From Gammaproteobacteria bacterium (GTDB lineage Bacteria > Pseudomonadota > Gammaproteobacteria > SZUA-140), in assembly GCA_015492435.1 (NCBI GenBank), contig WGFB01000040.1:1-53826 (forward strand): DNA of 53,826 nt, read 5' to 3'. The position numbers and the translations under genes are program-made. Numbering within the stretch: position 1 is the first letter of the stretch; each line of letters begins with the position of its first letter. The notes under the pieces are model-generated. The model was given only the letters and a program-made list of their open reading frames with translations, ran no database searches and was not told the DNA's origin. Shown one piece after another: positions 24,200 to 33,400 of this stretch.

Positions 24200-26144
24200 G
24201 CCCCTTCTCGGGGCCATAGAGTATCAGGGCGTCGTCCTCCCTCAGCAGCATGTCGGGGGCCGGCTTCTCCGCCCGGATCCCGCCCCGCCGGATAGCCGTC
24301 ACCACCACGTCCAGCTCCCTGAAATCATAGTCCGCCAGGCGCCGCCCGATGGCATGGGCGCCGGATTCCAGGATGACCGTCTTGAGATGCTCATTGCTGA
24401 TGGGAAAGTCCTCCAAGGGACCCACCTCCTCGCCATGGAAGACCTCGCGCAGCATCTGGAAACGCTGGTCATGGACGTTCTGCACCTGGCGCACGATGCG
24501 CGAGACGGGCACCTGCAGCAGGTACAGCAGATGGGAGGCGATCATCACGCTCACCTCGAAACTGTCCGGAATCACTTCCGTGGCCCCCGCCTCAAGCAGG
24601 CGGTCGAGATTGGATTCGTCGCGGGTACGCACCAACAAGGGGATGTCGGGACGGATCTGCCGCACCTGCTGCATGATCTTCAGGGCGGTATGAATATCCT
24701 CGAAAGTGATCACCACCACCATGGCGCGGTCGATGCCCGCCGAACGCAGGATCTCGGGCCGGGCGGCGTCGCCATAATTGACCCGCTCGCCCGCGGCGCG
24801 GGCGTCGCGCACCCGGGTGGGATCCAGGTCCAGGGCAATGTACTCGCGGTTTTCATGGTCCAGGAACCGGGTGAGATTCTGGCCGATGCGCCCGTAGCCG
24901 CAGATGATGGTGTGATTGCGCAGGCGCCTGGCCTCTTCCTCGACGGCGCGGGCGAATTCGCGGCGCTGGCGCAGATAACTCTCGCCGCAAATATACTTGG
25001 CGATGAGGCCATTGTACTGGATCAGCAGCGGCGCCAGGGCCATGGTGAAAATCACCGAGGCCAGCAGCAACTGGGTGGTCTGGTTATCCAGAATGCCCGC
25101 CGCGAAGGCCAGGGAGACAAGGGCGAAGCCGAATTCCCCGCCCTGTGCCAGGATGGCGGCGGTGCGCACCGCCACGCCGAGGGTGATGCCCATGAGCCTT
25201 GCCAGAATCACGATGATGAGCGCCTTGCCCAACACGATGACCGCCACCAGCAACAGGACCCAGTGCAGCATCGCCGGCAGCGCACTTACGTCCAGCAACA
25301 TGCCCACCGTGATAAAGAACAGGCCCAGCAGTACGTCGCGGAATGGCCGGATATCCGACTCCACCTGGTGGCGGAATTCCGTTTCGGCCAGGACCATGCC
25401 GGCCAGAAAGGCGCCCAGCGCCAGGGAGAGCCCGGAGATGTTGGTCAGCCAGGCCGCCGCCAGGGTCAGCAGCAGAACCGTGAGGGTAAACAGCTCGGAT
25501 GAGCGCGAGGAGGCGATTTCGTGAAACAGCGGCCGCAGCAGCCAGCGGCCCGCGGCCAGCATGACGGCGATCACCACCACGCCCTTGGCGAGGGCCCACG
25601 CCAGCTCCTGGGGCACCGACATTCCCGTCCCGGTGCTCAGGGCGGCGATCACGATCAGGAAAGGAATCACCGCCGCATCCTGGAACAGCAGCACGCCGAT
25701 GGACAGGCGCCCATGCCGGGAACCCAGCTCCGCCCGCTCCGTGAGCAACTTGCTGACAATGGCAGTGGACGACAGGGCAATCACCCCACCCACCACGAAG
25801 GCGCCTCCAGGAGGCACGCCCGCCTTCCAGGCCACCAGCGCAGCCACCAGAGTGGTCACCACCACCTGGGCGCTGCCCACACCCAGCAGCTCTTTTTTCA
25901 TGGCCAGCAATTGCGGAAAGGTAAATTCCAGGCCCACGGTGAACAACAGAAACACCACCCCGAACTCCGCCAGCACATGAATGTCCTCGTGATCCGTCAC
26001 CCAGCCGCTGCCATGGGGCCCGATAAAGGCGCCAACGGCCAGGTAGGCGAGAATGGCGGGCAGGCGGAAACGGCGGAAGACGGAAACCGCGAACACGGCC
26101 ACCGCCAGCATGATGAGACTTTCCTCTAGAATGGTTAAATCCAT
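24156..26144 (-). CDS. Kef-type cation/proton antiporter with RCK domain
   Basis: This monovalent cation:proton antiporter-2 protein has about 662 residues. The membrane domain covers about residues 1-385, with typical segments such as LFTVGLEFTFPQL, GVIALSSTAIVSKLL, VLLFQDAAVIPFL and ILAQGGEFGFAL. A cytoplasmic TrkA_N (RCK) domain follows (IICGYGRIGQNLTRFL) and then a TrkA_C domain (about 565-655). It resembles KefB/KefC/YbaL, which exchange K+ for H+. Whether glutathione conjugates gate it is unknown. The ATG at 26144 (MDLTILEES) fits the family better than the ATG at 26180. Confidence 0.9.
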   Translation of the reverse strand: MDLTILEESLIMLAVAVFAVSVFRRFRLPAILAYLAVGAFIGPHGSGWVTDHEDIHVLAEFGVVFLLFTVGLEFTFPQLLAMKKELLGVGSAQVVVTTLVAALVAWKAGVPPGGAFVVGGVIALSSTAIVSKLLTERAELGSRHGRLSIGVLLFQDAAVIPFLIVIAALSTGTGMSVPQELAWALAKGVVVIAVMLAAGRWLLRPLFHEIASSRSSELFTLTVLLLTLAAAWLTNISGLSLALGAFLAGMVLAETEFRHQVESDIRPFRDVLLGLFFITVGMLLDVSALPAMLHWVLLLVAVIVLGKALIIVILARLMGITLGVAVRTAAILAQGGEFGFALVSLAFAAGILDNQTTQLLLASVIFTMALAPLLIQYNGLIAKYICGESYLRQRREFARAVEEEARRLRNHTIICGYGRIGQNLTRFLDHENREYIALDLDPTRVRDARAAGERVNYGDAARPEILRSAGIDRAMVVVITFEDIHTALKIMQQVRQIRPDIPLLVRTRDESNLDRLLEAGATEVIPDSFEVSVMIASHLLYLLQVPVSRIVRQVQNVHDQRFQMLREVFHGEEVGPLEDFPISNEHLKTVILESGAHAIGRRLADYDFRELDVVVTAIRRGGIRAEKPAPDMLLREDDALILYGPEKGLMAAEKMLLRGPPR

Positions 26145-26258
26145 GTTATTAACCCGGCACGCGACGGCTTGTCTTTTCAAATCAAATCGTTAGGCGCTTC
26201 TGGCCCGCACGGGCCCGGCGTTGCGCCCCTTGGCAAGGGCTCGCCATTCCCCGCGGGC

Positions 26259-26317
26259 CGCGCCTTGATCCCGCTCGGGCCTGAAGCGCTGAACACGATA
26301 TATATGGTTGCCGGGTT
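26259..26317 (-). repeat. 59-bp dispersed repeat containing CCATATATATCG, copy 1
   Basis: On the minus strand this reads AACCCGGCAACCATATATATC onward to CGGGATCAAGGCGC. It matches 39605-39663 at all but about three positions. It lies in the 252-bp gap between the Kef gene and purT, which otherwise shows only GC-rich palindromes. Confidence 0.7.
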
Positions 26318-26359
26318 GATATGACCTGTTGCGCAGCCTGCCGGGCGGCCCCGGGCGCT

Positions 26360-26386
26360 GGGCGGGGGGCGCCTGGCGCCCGCCCC
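26360..26386 (-). terminator. GC-rich hairpin 3' of purT
   Basis: GGGGGGCGCC and GGCGCCCGCCCC face each other around a single base, starting about 10 bases past the purT stop. There is no T-run, so it is a transcript-end or stabilising hairpin rather than a textbook intrinsic terminator. Confidence 0.35.
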
Positions 26387-26396
26387 CGGCGTTCCG

Positions 26397-27644
26397 TCAC
26401 GGGGACGGCGGCAATGTCACGACACGCGCCGCGGCTTCCCTGGCGCGCTCACGGGCCATATCGATATCACGACCATGGGCCAGGGCCACACCCATGCGTC
26501 GCCTCACATAGGCTTCCGGCTTGCCGAACAGGCGCAGTTCGGTGCCGGGCACCTGGAGCGCCCCGTCGATATTGCCGAAGGCGATCCCGGCGGCTTCCAT
26601 ATTGCCATAGATCACCGCGCTGGCGCCGGGCGAGATCATCTCCGTCGATACGGGCAGGCCAAGTATGGCCCGGGCATGCAGGGCGAACTCGCTCTGGCGC
26701 TGGCTCACCATGGTCACCATGCCCGTATCGTGGGGGCGGGGACTGACCTCGCTGAACCACACCCGGTCGCCCTTGACGAACAGCTCGACACCAAAGATGC
26801 CCCGCCCGCCCAGGTTTTCCGTGATACGGGCGGCGATTGCCCGGGAACGCCGCAGGGCCGCGTCACTCATGGCCTGGGGCTGCCAGCTCTCCACATAGTC
26901 GCCGTTTTTCTGGACGTGACCGATGGGGGCGCAATAGTGGGTATGAATGTTTCCGTCCGGGCCGCGGGCGCGCACGGTCAGCAGGGTGATTTCATAGTCG
27001 AAATCGATTTGTTCCTCGACGATCACCCGCGCCGCGCTGACCCGCCCCCCTGAAAGGGCGTGATCCCAGGCGGCGTCCACCTCGTCCGGCGTTCGCACCA
27101 GGGACTGCCCCTTGCCCGAGGAGGACATGACCGGCTTGACGAAACAGGGGCAGGGCACCGTCTCCGCGATAACGCGCCGCAGGGCGTCCAGGCTGTCGGC
27201 AAAGGCATAGCGCGAGGTGGGCAGGCCCAGTTCCTCCGCCGCCAGGCGGCGTATGCCCTCGCGGTTCATGGTCAGTTGCGCCGCGCGGGCCACGGGGATG
27301 ACCTCGGCCAGGCCCTCGGCCTCGATTTCCGCCAGGGTATCCGTTGCGATGGCCTCGATTTCAGGCACGACGAGATGGGGCCGCTCCCGCTCGATCAGTC
27401 CGCGCAGTGCTTGCCCGTCCGCCATGTCGATCACATGGGCGCGGTGGGCGAGGGGATGGCCCGGCGCGTTGGGGTAGCGGTCGACGGCGATGACCTCGGC
27501 GCCCAGCCGTTGCAGGGCGATGATGACCTCCCGGCCCAGTTCGCCGCTCCCCAGCAGCATGACCCGCGTGGCGCCCGGCGTCAGCGGCGTGCCGAGGCTC
27601 ACCCCGTGGCCCGCATCCCGCGCTGCCCCCCCTGGTTGCGTCAT
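26397..27644 (-). CDS. purT: Formate-dependent GAR transformylase PurT
   Basis: PurT makes formyl-glycinamide ribonucleotide from GAR, formate and ATP, a folate-independent route for the third step of purine synthesis. The product has 415 residues with an ATP-grasp fold. It has the N-terminal [40 protein letters not shown], the ATP-binding [13 protein letters not shown] and the metal-binding [20 protein letters not shown]. The ATG overlaps the upstream SIMPL gene stop by 4 bp (ATGA), so the genes are translationally coupled, although no functional link is known. Confidence 0.95.
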   Translation of the reverse strand: MTQPGGAARDAGHGVSLGTPLTPGATRVMLLGSGELGREVIIALQRLGAEVIAVDRYPNAPGHPLAHRAHVIDMADGQALRGLIERERPHLVVPEIEAIATDTLAEIEAEGLAEVIPVARAAQLTMNREGIRRLAAEELGLPTSRYAFADSLDALRRVIAETVPCPCFVKPVMSSSGKGQSLVRTPDEVDAAWDHALSGGRVSAARVIVEEQIDFDYEITLLTVRARGPDGNIHTHYCAPIGHVQKNGDYVESWQPQAMSDAALRRSRAIAARITENLGGRGIFGVELFVKGDRVWFSEVSPRPHDTGMVTMVSQRQSEFALHARAILGLPVSTEMISPGASAVIYGNMEAAGIAFGNIDGALQVPGTELRLFGKPEAYVRRRMGVALAHGRDIDMARERAREAAARVVTLPPSP

Positions 27645-28336
27645 CTCAGCTCGATGGTGCCGGAAACCCGCACTTCCACCCGGCTGCTGCCCTCGCGCAC
27701 GGCGGGAGACGTATTCACCGCGCGCGCCTCGGCGGTCTGCAGCATGGCCATGGGGCGCGGATTGAGGGCCGCGGTATTGATGGATACCTTGATGACCCGG
27801 TAATCCCGGGCGCCAAAATTGTCCGTGATGAGACGGGCGCGGGCCTTGAAGGCGCTGAGGGCGCCGTCGATGAGGCGGTCTTCAGCGGCCCGGCGGCGCT
27901 GGGGCGTCAGCTCGAAACCGACACTGCTGACCCGCAACCGGCTCTGCAGTCGTCCCAGCAGGCGGCTCAGGGCGGCCGTATCGGCGGCCTTCAGGGTGAG
28001 CGCCTGAATGGCGCGCCAGTCCACAATCAGGCCGTCCTTCATGACCGCCCGCACCCGGTAGTCGCCTGTGGCGGCCTCCACCTCGGGAAAGCGGTCCGCC
28101 TCGGCCAGGGCCCAGGTCATGGCCTGGTTGACGATCTCCGCCAGGCGGGCGGGATCCTGGTGAGTCTCCTCCACCCGCAGCAGCGCGGTCATGCGGTCAT
28201 TCTCCACTTCCGCGACTTCCTTCACCTGGAAATCGAAGCGGTTGTAGGCGGTCTCGTCTCCCGCTGCCACGGCCCATGAAAACAGGGTGAGCGCCAGCAC
28301 ACCGGCCGTTCGTAGGTAACCCATGGAAATCTTCAT
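27641..28336 (-). CDS. Exported SIMPL-domain (DUF541) protein
   Basis: This 231-residue protein has a signal peptide (about 1-25, [19 protein letters not shown]) and a SIMPL/DUF541 domain. The domain follows the usual pattern: [20 protein letters not shown] near the N-terminus, [19 protein letters not shown] in the middle, and a C-terminal strand ending [13 protein letters not shown]. Members are periplasmic or outer-membrane proteins without an agreed function. It precedes and overlaps purT by 4 bp. Confidence 0.85.
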   Translation of the reverse strand: MKISMGYLRTAGVLALTLFSWAVAAGDETAYNRFDFQVKEVAEVENDRMTALLRVEETHQDPARLAEIVNQAMTWALAEADRFPEVEAATGDYRVRAVMKDGLIVDWRAIQALTLKAADTAALSRLLGRLQSRLRVSSVGFELTPQRRRAAEDRLIDGALSAFKARARLITDNFGARDYRVIKVSINTAALNPRPMAMLQTAEARAVNTSPAVREGSSRVEVRVSGTIELR

Positions 28337-28444
28337 ATTTTCTCCTCGATTTAGGAACCTGGAAACCGCTGGTGGCGCCCCTCAAGAAAACCCGCCTGAA
28401 TGCCGTTATTAATACTAGCAGCAAGCACTCTTGAAGGGAAAATA

Positions 28445-28858
28445 ATGAAGACCAGAATCGAAGACGTCCCCAAGCTCCGCACCATCAGCACGGAAATCGA
28501 AAGCAACAGATTCAACCAGGTGCGCCTGGGCCTGATCCGCCTCGGCGGTCCCATACGCATGAAACTGCCGGGCCTGCGCGGCATGGATGTCATCATTGAC
28601 AACCAGGCATGGGTGTGTGTGGACCGCACCCTGTACGACCTCCCGGTGCTGGCCTGGACTGATTTCAGGCACCAGCAGCGCCACGGCATCCACGAGCCCG
28701 TGCCATGCCTGCTGCACTATTACCACGTCCATGCCGATCTCATCACGGAAACCGTGCTCGCGACCATCGTGTCTGTCCTGTCCGAGCGCATGGATGAAAG
28801 ATATCCACCGCGGGCATCCAATATTTTTGCCTTTCAGGCAGGCAGACAGTCAGCCTGA
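28445..28858 (+). CDS. Conserved hypothetical protein of 137 residues
   Basis: This is a soluble protein with no signal or membrane segment. A GAAGGG ribosome site lies at good spacing to the ATG at 28445. Distinctive stretches are MKLPGLRGMDVIIDNQAWVC and VPCLLHYYHVHADLITETVL. I do not recognise the family. Its 3' end overlaps the convergent PP2C phosphatase gene by 9 bp. It is divergent from the SIMPL protein gene across 108 bp. Confidence 0.65.
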   Translation: MKTRIEDVPKLRTISTEIESNRFNQVRLGLIRLGGPIRMKLPGLRGMDVIIDNQAWVCVDRTLYDLPVLAWTDFRHQQRHGIHEPVPCLLHYYHVHADLITETVLATIVSVLSERMDERYPPRASNIFAFQAGRQSA

Positions 28859-30904
28859 GCCCCTGCCATCCCGCTTGATGATAATGACGGTGCGGTCGTC
28901 CTGCGCCGCGAGCCCCCGCGCATGCGCGGCCAGGGCGGCGCGCAGGGCCTCCACCATGACCCGCGGCGAGGCGCCGCGCATATCGCGCAGCACCCGGATC
29001 ACGCCCGCCACGCCAAACGGGCGCCCCTCCACGTCCTGCGCCTCGAACACCCCATCGGAGATGACCGCGAAAATATCGCCCCGGCCCAGCCTGATGCTCA
29101 TCCCGCCGCTCATTGGCATGGCGCTGGAGATGCCCAGAGGCGGCGTGTCGGCCTCGAGCGTCTCGAAACGGTCTTTCGCGGCCTGGTAATACAACAGCGG
29201 CGCCTGGCCGGCACTGAAACTGGTGAGAGACCTGCCGGCAACATCCAGGACACCGGTCCAGGCGGTAATGAAGCGCCCGGCATGGAGGTCGGCGCACAGT
29301 TGCTCGTTCATGTGGCGGGCGATCTCTTCGATGCCCATTCCAAAGCGCACGGCCATGCGCAGCATGGCGCGCACCTCCATGGCCGTCAGCGCGGGGCCAA
29401 TGCCGTGTCCCGCGACGTCGGCCAGCAGCATCACCACCTGATCGGCGCGGGTCTCCGAAAGTTCCGTGGCGCCTTTGCTCCCCCGGCGGCGGATGCCGAT
29501 GATGTCATAGGTATCGCCTCCCGTCTCTTCGGCCGGCTCGCTCCAGGCGGCGATGGAAAAACCCCTCAGTTCCGGAACCCTGTCGGGAAAGGTTTTCTGC
29601 TGGATCTGCCGCGCCAGTTGCAGATCCCGCTCCAGCTTGAGCAGGGAACGCAGGCTGCTGCGCATGCGGTTGTGGGCGTCCGTGAGCTGCTTGATCTCCG
29701 TGACGCGCGATTCGATGGGATGCTCGCTGTCGAGATCTCCGCGGGTGATGCGCTCCATCTGGCTCACCAGGGCCTCGATGGGCTGGCTGTAGCGCCGCGC
29801 CAGGAGGAAAGCCAGCAGGATTGCCAGCAGCAGCACGCCGGCGGTGGCGACAACCACGCCCACCCGGATCTGCGCCAGCCCGTCCAGCATGTCGCTTGAC
29901 GGCACCATCACGGCAATCACCAGGTAGCGCTCCGCCGTGAGAGGGAAATGTCTCACCTGCCCCCACCATGCCACGCCGTCACTGGTGAATTTCTGGGGGG
30001 GATGGGCATGAGTCCCCGTCCCGGTCAGGGCGCGGGCCGCATCCGCGGCCAGGGCCACACCCAGTTCCGCGGGGGTCTTCAACAGCGCCTGCTGGCGCGC
30101 CACCGGGTTTCTGAAGCGGTCGAGGGCGGGCAGGCCGATCACCCGGCCGTCGTCCGTCAGCACCGTCACCGTGCCGTGCTTTCTGATCTTGAGGCGCGCC
30201 GTGAAATCCGAGATATCGCGCAGCAGGATGTCGAAGCCGATGACATAGCGCAGGCCGTCCGCTCCGCGAAAGGCGATGGATGCCGTAATGCCGGGATCGC
30301 CCGTGGTGAAAAAAGTATAGGGTTCGGTCCAGTATATCAATTCGCCGGCATCCTCGACGGCGGTTGCGCCATCGCGCTGCGCCAGCCGCGTCATGGCGCC
30401 CCGGTACCAGGGGCGCAGGCGCGGGTCGTAGTCCTGGGTCCGCCACTGCTCCCGCGGCGGCTCGCCAAATCCGGCCCACTCCAGCCACAGCGTCCGGCCT
30501 TCCCATTCCCCGCGCCGGGTGATGCGGTTGCGCCAGGCCCCATCCCCTCTCAGGAGCATGTACTCCCGGCCCGTCTCGTCGGCCAGCATCAGGGAAGATA
30601 CCTGGGGATGCTGCCTGATCAGGGGCATGAACAGGCGGTTGAGTTCCTCCGTGGCGGTGATATCCAGCATGCCTCCCAGGCCCCAGGAGTGCGCCAGCTG
30701 CAACTCACGAATGGCCGGCGAGATAAAGCGGGAAATCTCCCCCTCCACATGATCAATGGTCTGGGTCATCAGGGACTGCGAAAAAGTATGGATGGCGTGA
30801 CGGGATCCCACCACCGTAATGACGAGAATAGTCCCGCCCAGCAGGATCACCACCAGCAGGAAACCGCCCAGCAGGCTGCGGCGTATGGGAGTTATGCGCG
30901 CCAT
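28850..30904 (-). CDS. RsbU-like membrane PP2C phosphatase (dCache-HAMP-SpoIIE)
   Basis: This 684-residue sensor phosphatase has a transmembrane helix at 11-33 and a large periplasmic dCache-type domain (about 34-340, with the typical DPRLRPWYRGA at 160-170). A second helix at about 348-370, a HAMP domain (371-420) and a PP2C/SpoIIE domain (about 440-684) follow. Catalytic PP2C motifs are intact: TGGDTYD at 461-467, DVAGHG at 496-501 and a C-terminal ISDGVFEAQD. RsbU enzymes dephosphorylate a STAS-domain antagonist in partner-switching systems; the likely substrate here is the STAS protein encoded at 31761-32105. It is the last gene of the five-gene minus-strand cluster, 37 bp after the MlaF-like gene. 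Confidence 0.9.
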   Translation of the reverse strand: MARITPIRRSLLGGFLLVVILLGGTILVITVVGSRHAIHTFSQSLMTQTIDHVEGEISRFISPAIRELQLAHSWGLGGMLDITATEELNRLFMPLIRQHPQVSSLMLADETGREYMLLRGDGAWRNRITRRGEWEGRTLWLEWAGFGEPPREQWRTQDYDPRLRPWYRGAMTRLAQRDGATAVEDAGELIYWTEPYTFFTTGDPGITASIAFRGADGLRYVIGFDILLRDISDFTARLKIRKHGTVTVLTDDGRVIGLPALDRFRNPVARQQALLKTPAELGVALAADAARALTGTGTHAHPPQKFTSDGVAWWGQVRHFPLTAERYLVIAVMVPSSDMLDGLAQIRVGVVVATAGVLLLAILLAFLLARRYSQPIEALVSQMERITRGDLDSEHPIESRVTEIKQLTDAHNRMRSSLRSLLKLERDLQLARQIQQKTFPDRVPELRGFSIAAWSEPAEETGGDTYDIIGIRRRGSKGATELSETRADQVVMLLADVAGHGIGPALTAMEVRAMLRMAVRFGMGIEEIARHMNEQLCADLHAGRFITAWTGVLDVAGRSLTSFSAGQAPLLYYQAAKDRFETLEADTPPLGISSAMPMSGGMSIRLGRGDIFAVISDGVFEAQDVEGRPFGVAGVIRVLRDMRGASPRVMVEALRAALAAHARGLAAQDDRTVIIIKRDGRGSG

Positions 30905-30941
30905 GGGTATTTCGGATCCGGCGGGAACGGGAGGCCACGGT

Positions 30942-31751
30942 CTATCGGCCCGTGCCGGTCAGCCTCCTGAGATATTCGTCCGCATCGATCGTTTCGTCGC
31001 GGGGTTTCCTGTTCAACATGCCCTGCACCACTTCGATATCCGCATTGCGCACTTCCTCCACGGTGCCGGTGATCAGCACGCGGCCGTGATCCAGCACCGT
31101 GATGCGGTCGGCGATCTTGAGCGCGCTTTCCAGTTCATGGGTGACCACCACAATGGTGATGTTGAGGGCATCGCGCAGCTTCAGGATCAGTTCGTCCAGC
31201 TCGGCGGAGACGACGGGATCCAGGCCGGCGGAGGGCTCGTCAAAGAACAACAGTTTGGGGTCCATGATGACGGCCCGCGCCAGGGCGACGCGCTTGGTCA
31301 TCCCCCCCGAGAGTTCCGAGGGCATGAGATTCTCGAAACCGGACAGGTTGACCACTTCCAGTTTCATGCGCGTCATGATCTGGATGGTCTTTTCGTCCAG
31401 CCGGGTATGTTCGCGCAAGGGGAGTTGAACGTTCTCCGCCACCGTCATGGACCCGAACAGGGCGCCGCCCTGGAACGCCACGCCGATCTTGCGCCGCAGA
31501 TCGTAGAGTTCTTTCTTGCTGATGGCGGCAATGTCCCTGCCCAGCACTTTGATGGAGCCGGAGGTGGGGCGGTGCAGGCCCAGCATGTGGCGCAGCAGGG
31601 TGGTCTTGCCCGAGCCGCTGCCGCCCATGATCACCTTGATCTCGCCCTGACGGACATCGAAGTTGACGCCGTGCAGAATTTCGCGGCGCCCATAATGGGT
31701 GACAAGATCCCTGACCTCGATAACCGTTTCCCTGCCTTCCGCCCGGGACAT
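30942..31751 (-). CDS. mlaF: MlaF-type ABC transporter ATPase
   Basis: This 269-residue ABC ATPase has the same length as E. coli MlaF. Walker A is GGSGSGKT (43-50), the signature is LSGGM (147-151) and Walker B is LLFFDE (167-172). Q-loop-region sequence FQGGALFGSMTVAENVQLPL and the following REHT are characteristic of the Mla/Ttg2A family. It is expected to power the MlaE permease encoded at 5662-6450, from which it is separated by about 24 kb. Instead it sits between a STAS gene (9 bp upstream) and an RsbU-like phosphatase. The alternative is an ATPase for a second, unseen permease. Confidence 0.9.
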   Translation of the reverse strand: MSRAEGRETVIEVRDLVTHYGRREILHGVNFDVRQGEIKVIMGGSGSGKTTLLRHMLGLHRPTSGSIKVLGRDIAAISKKELYDLRRKIGVAFQGGALFGSMTVAENVQLPLREHTRLDEKTIQIMTRMKLEVVNLSGFENLMPSELSGGMTKRVALARAVIMDPKLLFFDEPSAGLDPVVSAELDELILKLRDALNITIVVVTHELESALKIADRITVLDHGRVLITGTVEEVRNADIEVVQGMLNRKPRDETIDADEYLRRLTGTGR

Positions 31752-31760
31752 GAGGGCGCC

Positions 31761-32105
31761 CTATCCCTGAACCCCGGCGCGCCGTCCTTCAAGGGCATCG
31801 GCAACCGTATCATAGATGGGAAACACCTGATCGAGCTTGGCCAGCTGCAACACCTGCATGGCCGCGGGGCTCACCCCCACCAGCCCGAACTCGATCCCGG
31901 CATCCCTCGCCAGTTGATAGCCTTCCACCAGGCTGGCCACACCGGAACTGTCGATGTATTCCACCCTGGAAAGATCCACCAGCAGGTTGAGCCTGTCGTT
32001 CAGGCAGGCCAGGATCTGCTCGCGCGCCTTGGGTGAATAATACAGATCCACCTCACCATTCAGCTCGATAATGGTGAAACGCCCTTCCTTTCGCACTGGG
32101 TACAT
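31761..32105 (-). CDS. STAS-domain protein, RsbV-like antagonist (possible MlaB equivalent)
   Basis: This is a 114-residue single STAS domain. The conserved loop IDSSGVASLV places a phosphorylatable Ser at about residue 54, equivalent to the phosphoserine of SpoIIAA/RsbV. E. coli MlaB has a different loop (DTGG). The gene lies between an RsbW-like kinase gene and mlaF. It could be a partner-switch antagonist, the STAS subunit of the lipid transporter, or both. I infer the dual role from gene order only. Confidence 0.85.
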   Translation of the reverse strand: MYPVRKEGRFTIIELNGEVDLYYSPKAREQILACLNDRLNLLVDLSRVEYIDSSGVASLVEGYQLARDAGIEFGLVGVSPAAMQVLQLAKLDQVFPIYDTVADALEGRRAGVQG

Positions 32106-32122
32106 GAGGCTGCTCCTGTTCC

Positions 32123-32557
32123 TTACTGTTCAGGGTTGCGTGTCTTGCGCTTGCGCATCTGGAAAATATTGCCCACGCCCTCGGGGCATTTCAAAAAACG
32201 GCACTCATCCATTACTTCATGAATCATGTGCACCCCCAGCCCGCCCGGCTTGATATCCTCCAGATCCCGTGGCTTGATCTTGCTGGTATCGACGGGGCTG
32301 GCGAAATCGATGAGCCGGAACAGCAGGTCATCACCGAGATCAAAAATCTGCAGGATAATCTTTCCCTCCTGCTGCGAGCCGTATGCGTGCTGGATGATGT
32401 TCATGCAGGCCTCATTGATGGCGATGACGGCGCAATCCACATCGCAGGGCAGGCTGTGTATGCGGCCCATGGTCTCCCGCACTTCGTTGCGCACGGCCTG
32501 CAGCCGTTCCGCACGGGATGGAAAGTGCAACTCCAGCAGCAGGGTCTCCTTCTCCAT
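32123..32557 (-). CDS. RsbW/SpoIIAB-like serine kinase (HATPase_c_2)
   Basis: This 144-residue GHKL-fold protein is of the anti-sigma-factor kinase type. The N box is INEACMNIIQHAYG with Glu49 and Asn53, the G1 aspartate is in LIDFASPVD (Asp84), and the ATP lid is GGLGVHMI (105-). In known systems such proteins phosphorylate the STAS partner and bind a third target. No sigma-factor gene is nearby. It precedes the STAS gene by 17 bp. Confidence 0.87.
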   Translation of the reverse strand: MEKETLLLELHFPSRAERLQAVRNEVRETMGRIHSLPCDVDCAVIAINEACMNIIQHAYGSQQEGKIILQIFDLGDDLLFRLIDFASPVDTSKIKPRDLEDIKPGGLGVHMIHEVMDECRFLKCPEGVGNIFQMRKRKTRNPEQ

Positions 32558-32560
32558 GAT

Positions 32561-32962
32561 CTACTCCACGCCGCTCCCACCCATGGCCTGCCAGCCCCGC
32601 TTGACCACCTTGCGGCACAGTGCGCCGAACTCTTCCGCCTGCGCCTTGCGCAAGGCAGCCACTTCCTTGACCTGCCGCAATGAAATCCGCAGCGCCTCTT
32701 CCGGGTCAATCTGTTCACTGCTCATCTTTAGATTGACGAGCACGTCCTGGGTACGGTGCAGGGTCAACAACTGGTCTGTCTGCAGCCGATGTTTCCTGGC
32801 AAGCTCATCCAGTTCCGGATAGAAGGCAATCAGATCCCGGGCCGGCATTCTCTTGCAGGGGTCATCGCCCTTCACGCTCAGCAGCGCCACCAGCAGAACC
32901 AGGGAAAACACCAGGCCCAGCGAAACCCATTGTGTCCACCCCGGCAACCTGTCCCCGGGCAT
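32561..32962 (-). CDS. Single-span membrane protein, first gene of the partner-switch/MlaF cluster
   Basis: This 133-residue protein has one transmembrane helix (about 12-29, SLGLVFSLVLLVALLSV) followed by a helical, charged domain of about 100 residues (MPARDLIAFYPELDELARKH and LRISLRQVKEVAALRKAQAE). The family is not recognised. The ATG at 32962 is preferred because GGGGA precedes it; the longer open frame upstream looks non-coding. It ends 3 bp before the RsbW-like gene. It may be a structural or signalling partner of the system; nothing more can be said. Confidence 0.6.
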   Translation of the reverse strand: MPGDRLPGWTQWVSLGLVFSLVLLVALLSVKGDDPCKRMPARDLIAFYPELDELARKHRLQTDQLLTLHRTQDVLVNLKMSSEQIDPEEALRISLRQVKEVAALRKAQAEEFGALCRKVVKRGWQAMGGSGVE

Positions 32963-33212
32963 CACGCAATCCCCACAAAGCGCAAAGCAGGCGGCGGGGG
33001 GGCGCTGCTCGTCATGGAGACACAAATAACGGGTGCAGTCATCGATACCATGCGTCCAGACCAAGACCATATGGAAGACAGATGAAATCTTACCATACTC
33101 GCCACATGGACGAGGGACAAATGCCATCGCATATGTCTCAAGCATGCCCGCTGACCAGAATGACGCTGACAGCACCGAGTCGCGGCAACTGTATGGAGAG
33201 CAATGAAGGAAG

Positions 33213-33288
33213 TGGAGCTGGCGAGAGGAGTCGAACCCCCGACCGGCTGATTACAAATCAGCTGCTCTACCAACTGAGCTACGCCAGC
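33213..33288 (-). tRNA. tRNA-Thr (anticodon TGU)
   Basis: The cloverleaf reads GCTGGCG acceptor, TAGCTCAGTTGGTAGAGCA D-arm, GCTGA-TTTGTAA-TCAGC anticodon arm (anticodon TGT), GGTTCGACTCC T-arm, CGCCAGC acceptor, then T discriminator and an encoded CCA. It lies downstream of birA-coaX-SPOR on the same strand, the place where related genomes have a tRNA cluster. Confidence 0.95.
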
Positions 33289-33308
33289 GCAGGAAGGAAA
33301 ACCCGGCT

Positions 33309-33337
33309 ATATTATTTAATATGGACTGCAAAGGCAA
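33309..33337 (-). promoter_or_regulatory. Candidate sigma-70 promoter for tRNA-Thr
   Basis: On the minus strand TTGCCT (33337-33332) and TAATAT (33314-33309) are separated by 17 bases and followed by a GC-rich stretch, about 20 bases before the mature tRNA 5' end. It is a reasonable but not strong match. Confidence 0.4.
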
Positions 33338-33400
33338 CTTGCGCGCCTGAAGGTGGAGCACTTGTATTTGTCCCGGGCTTGTCCCCCAGCGGTCCGCGGT

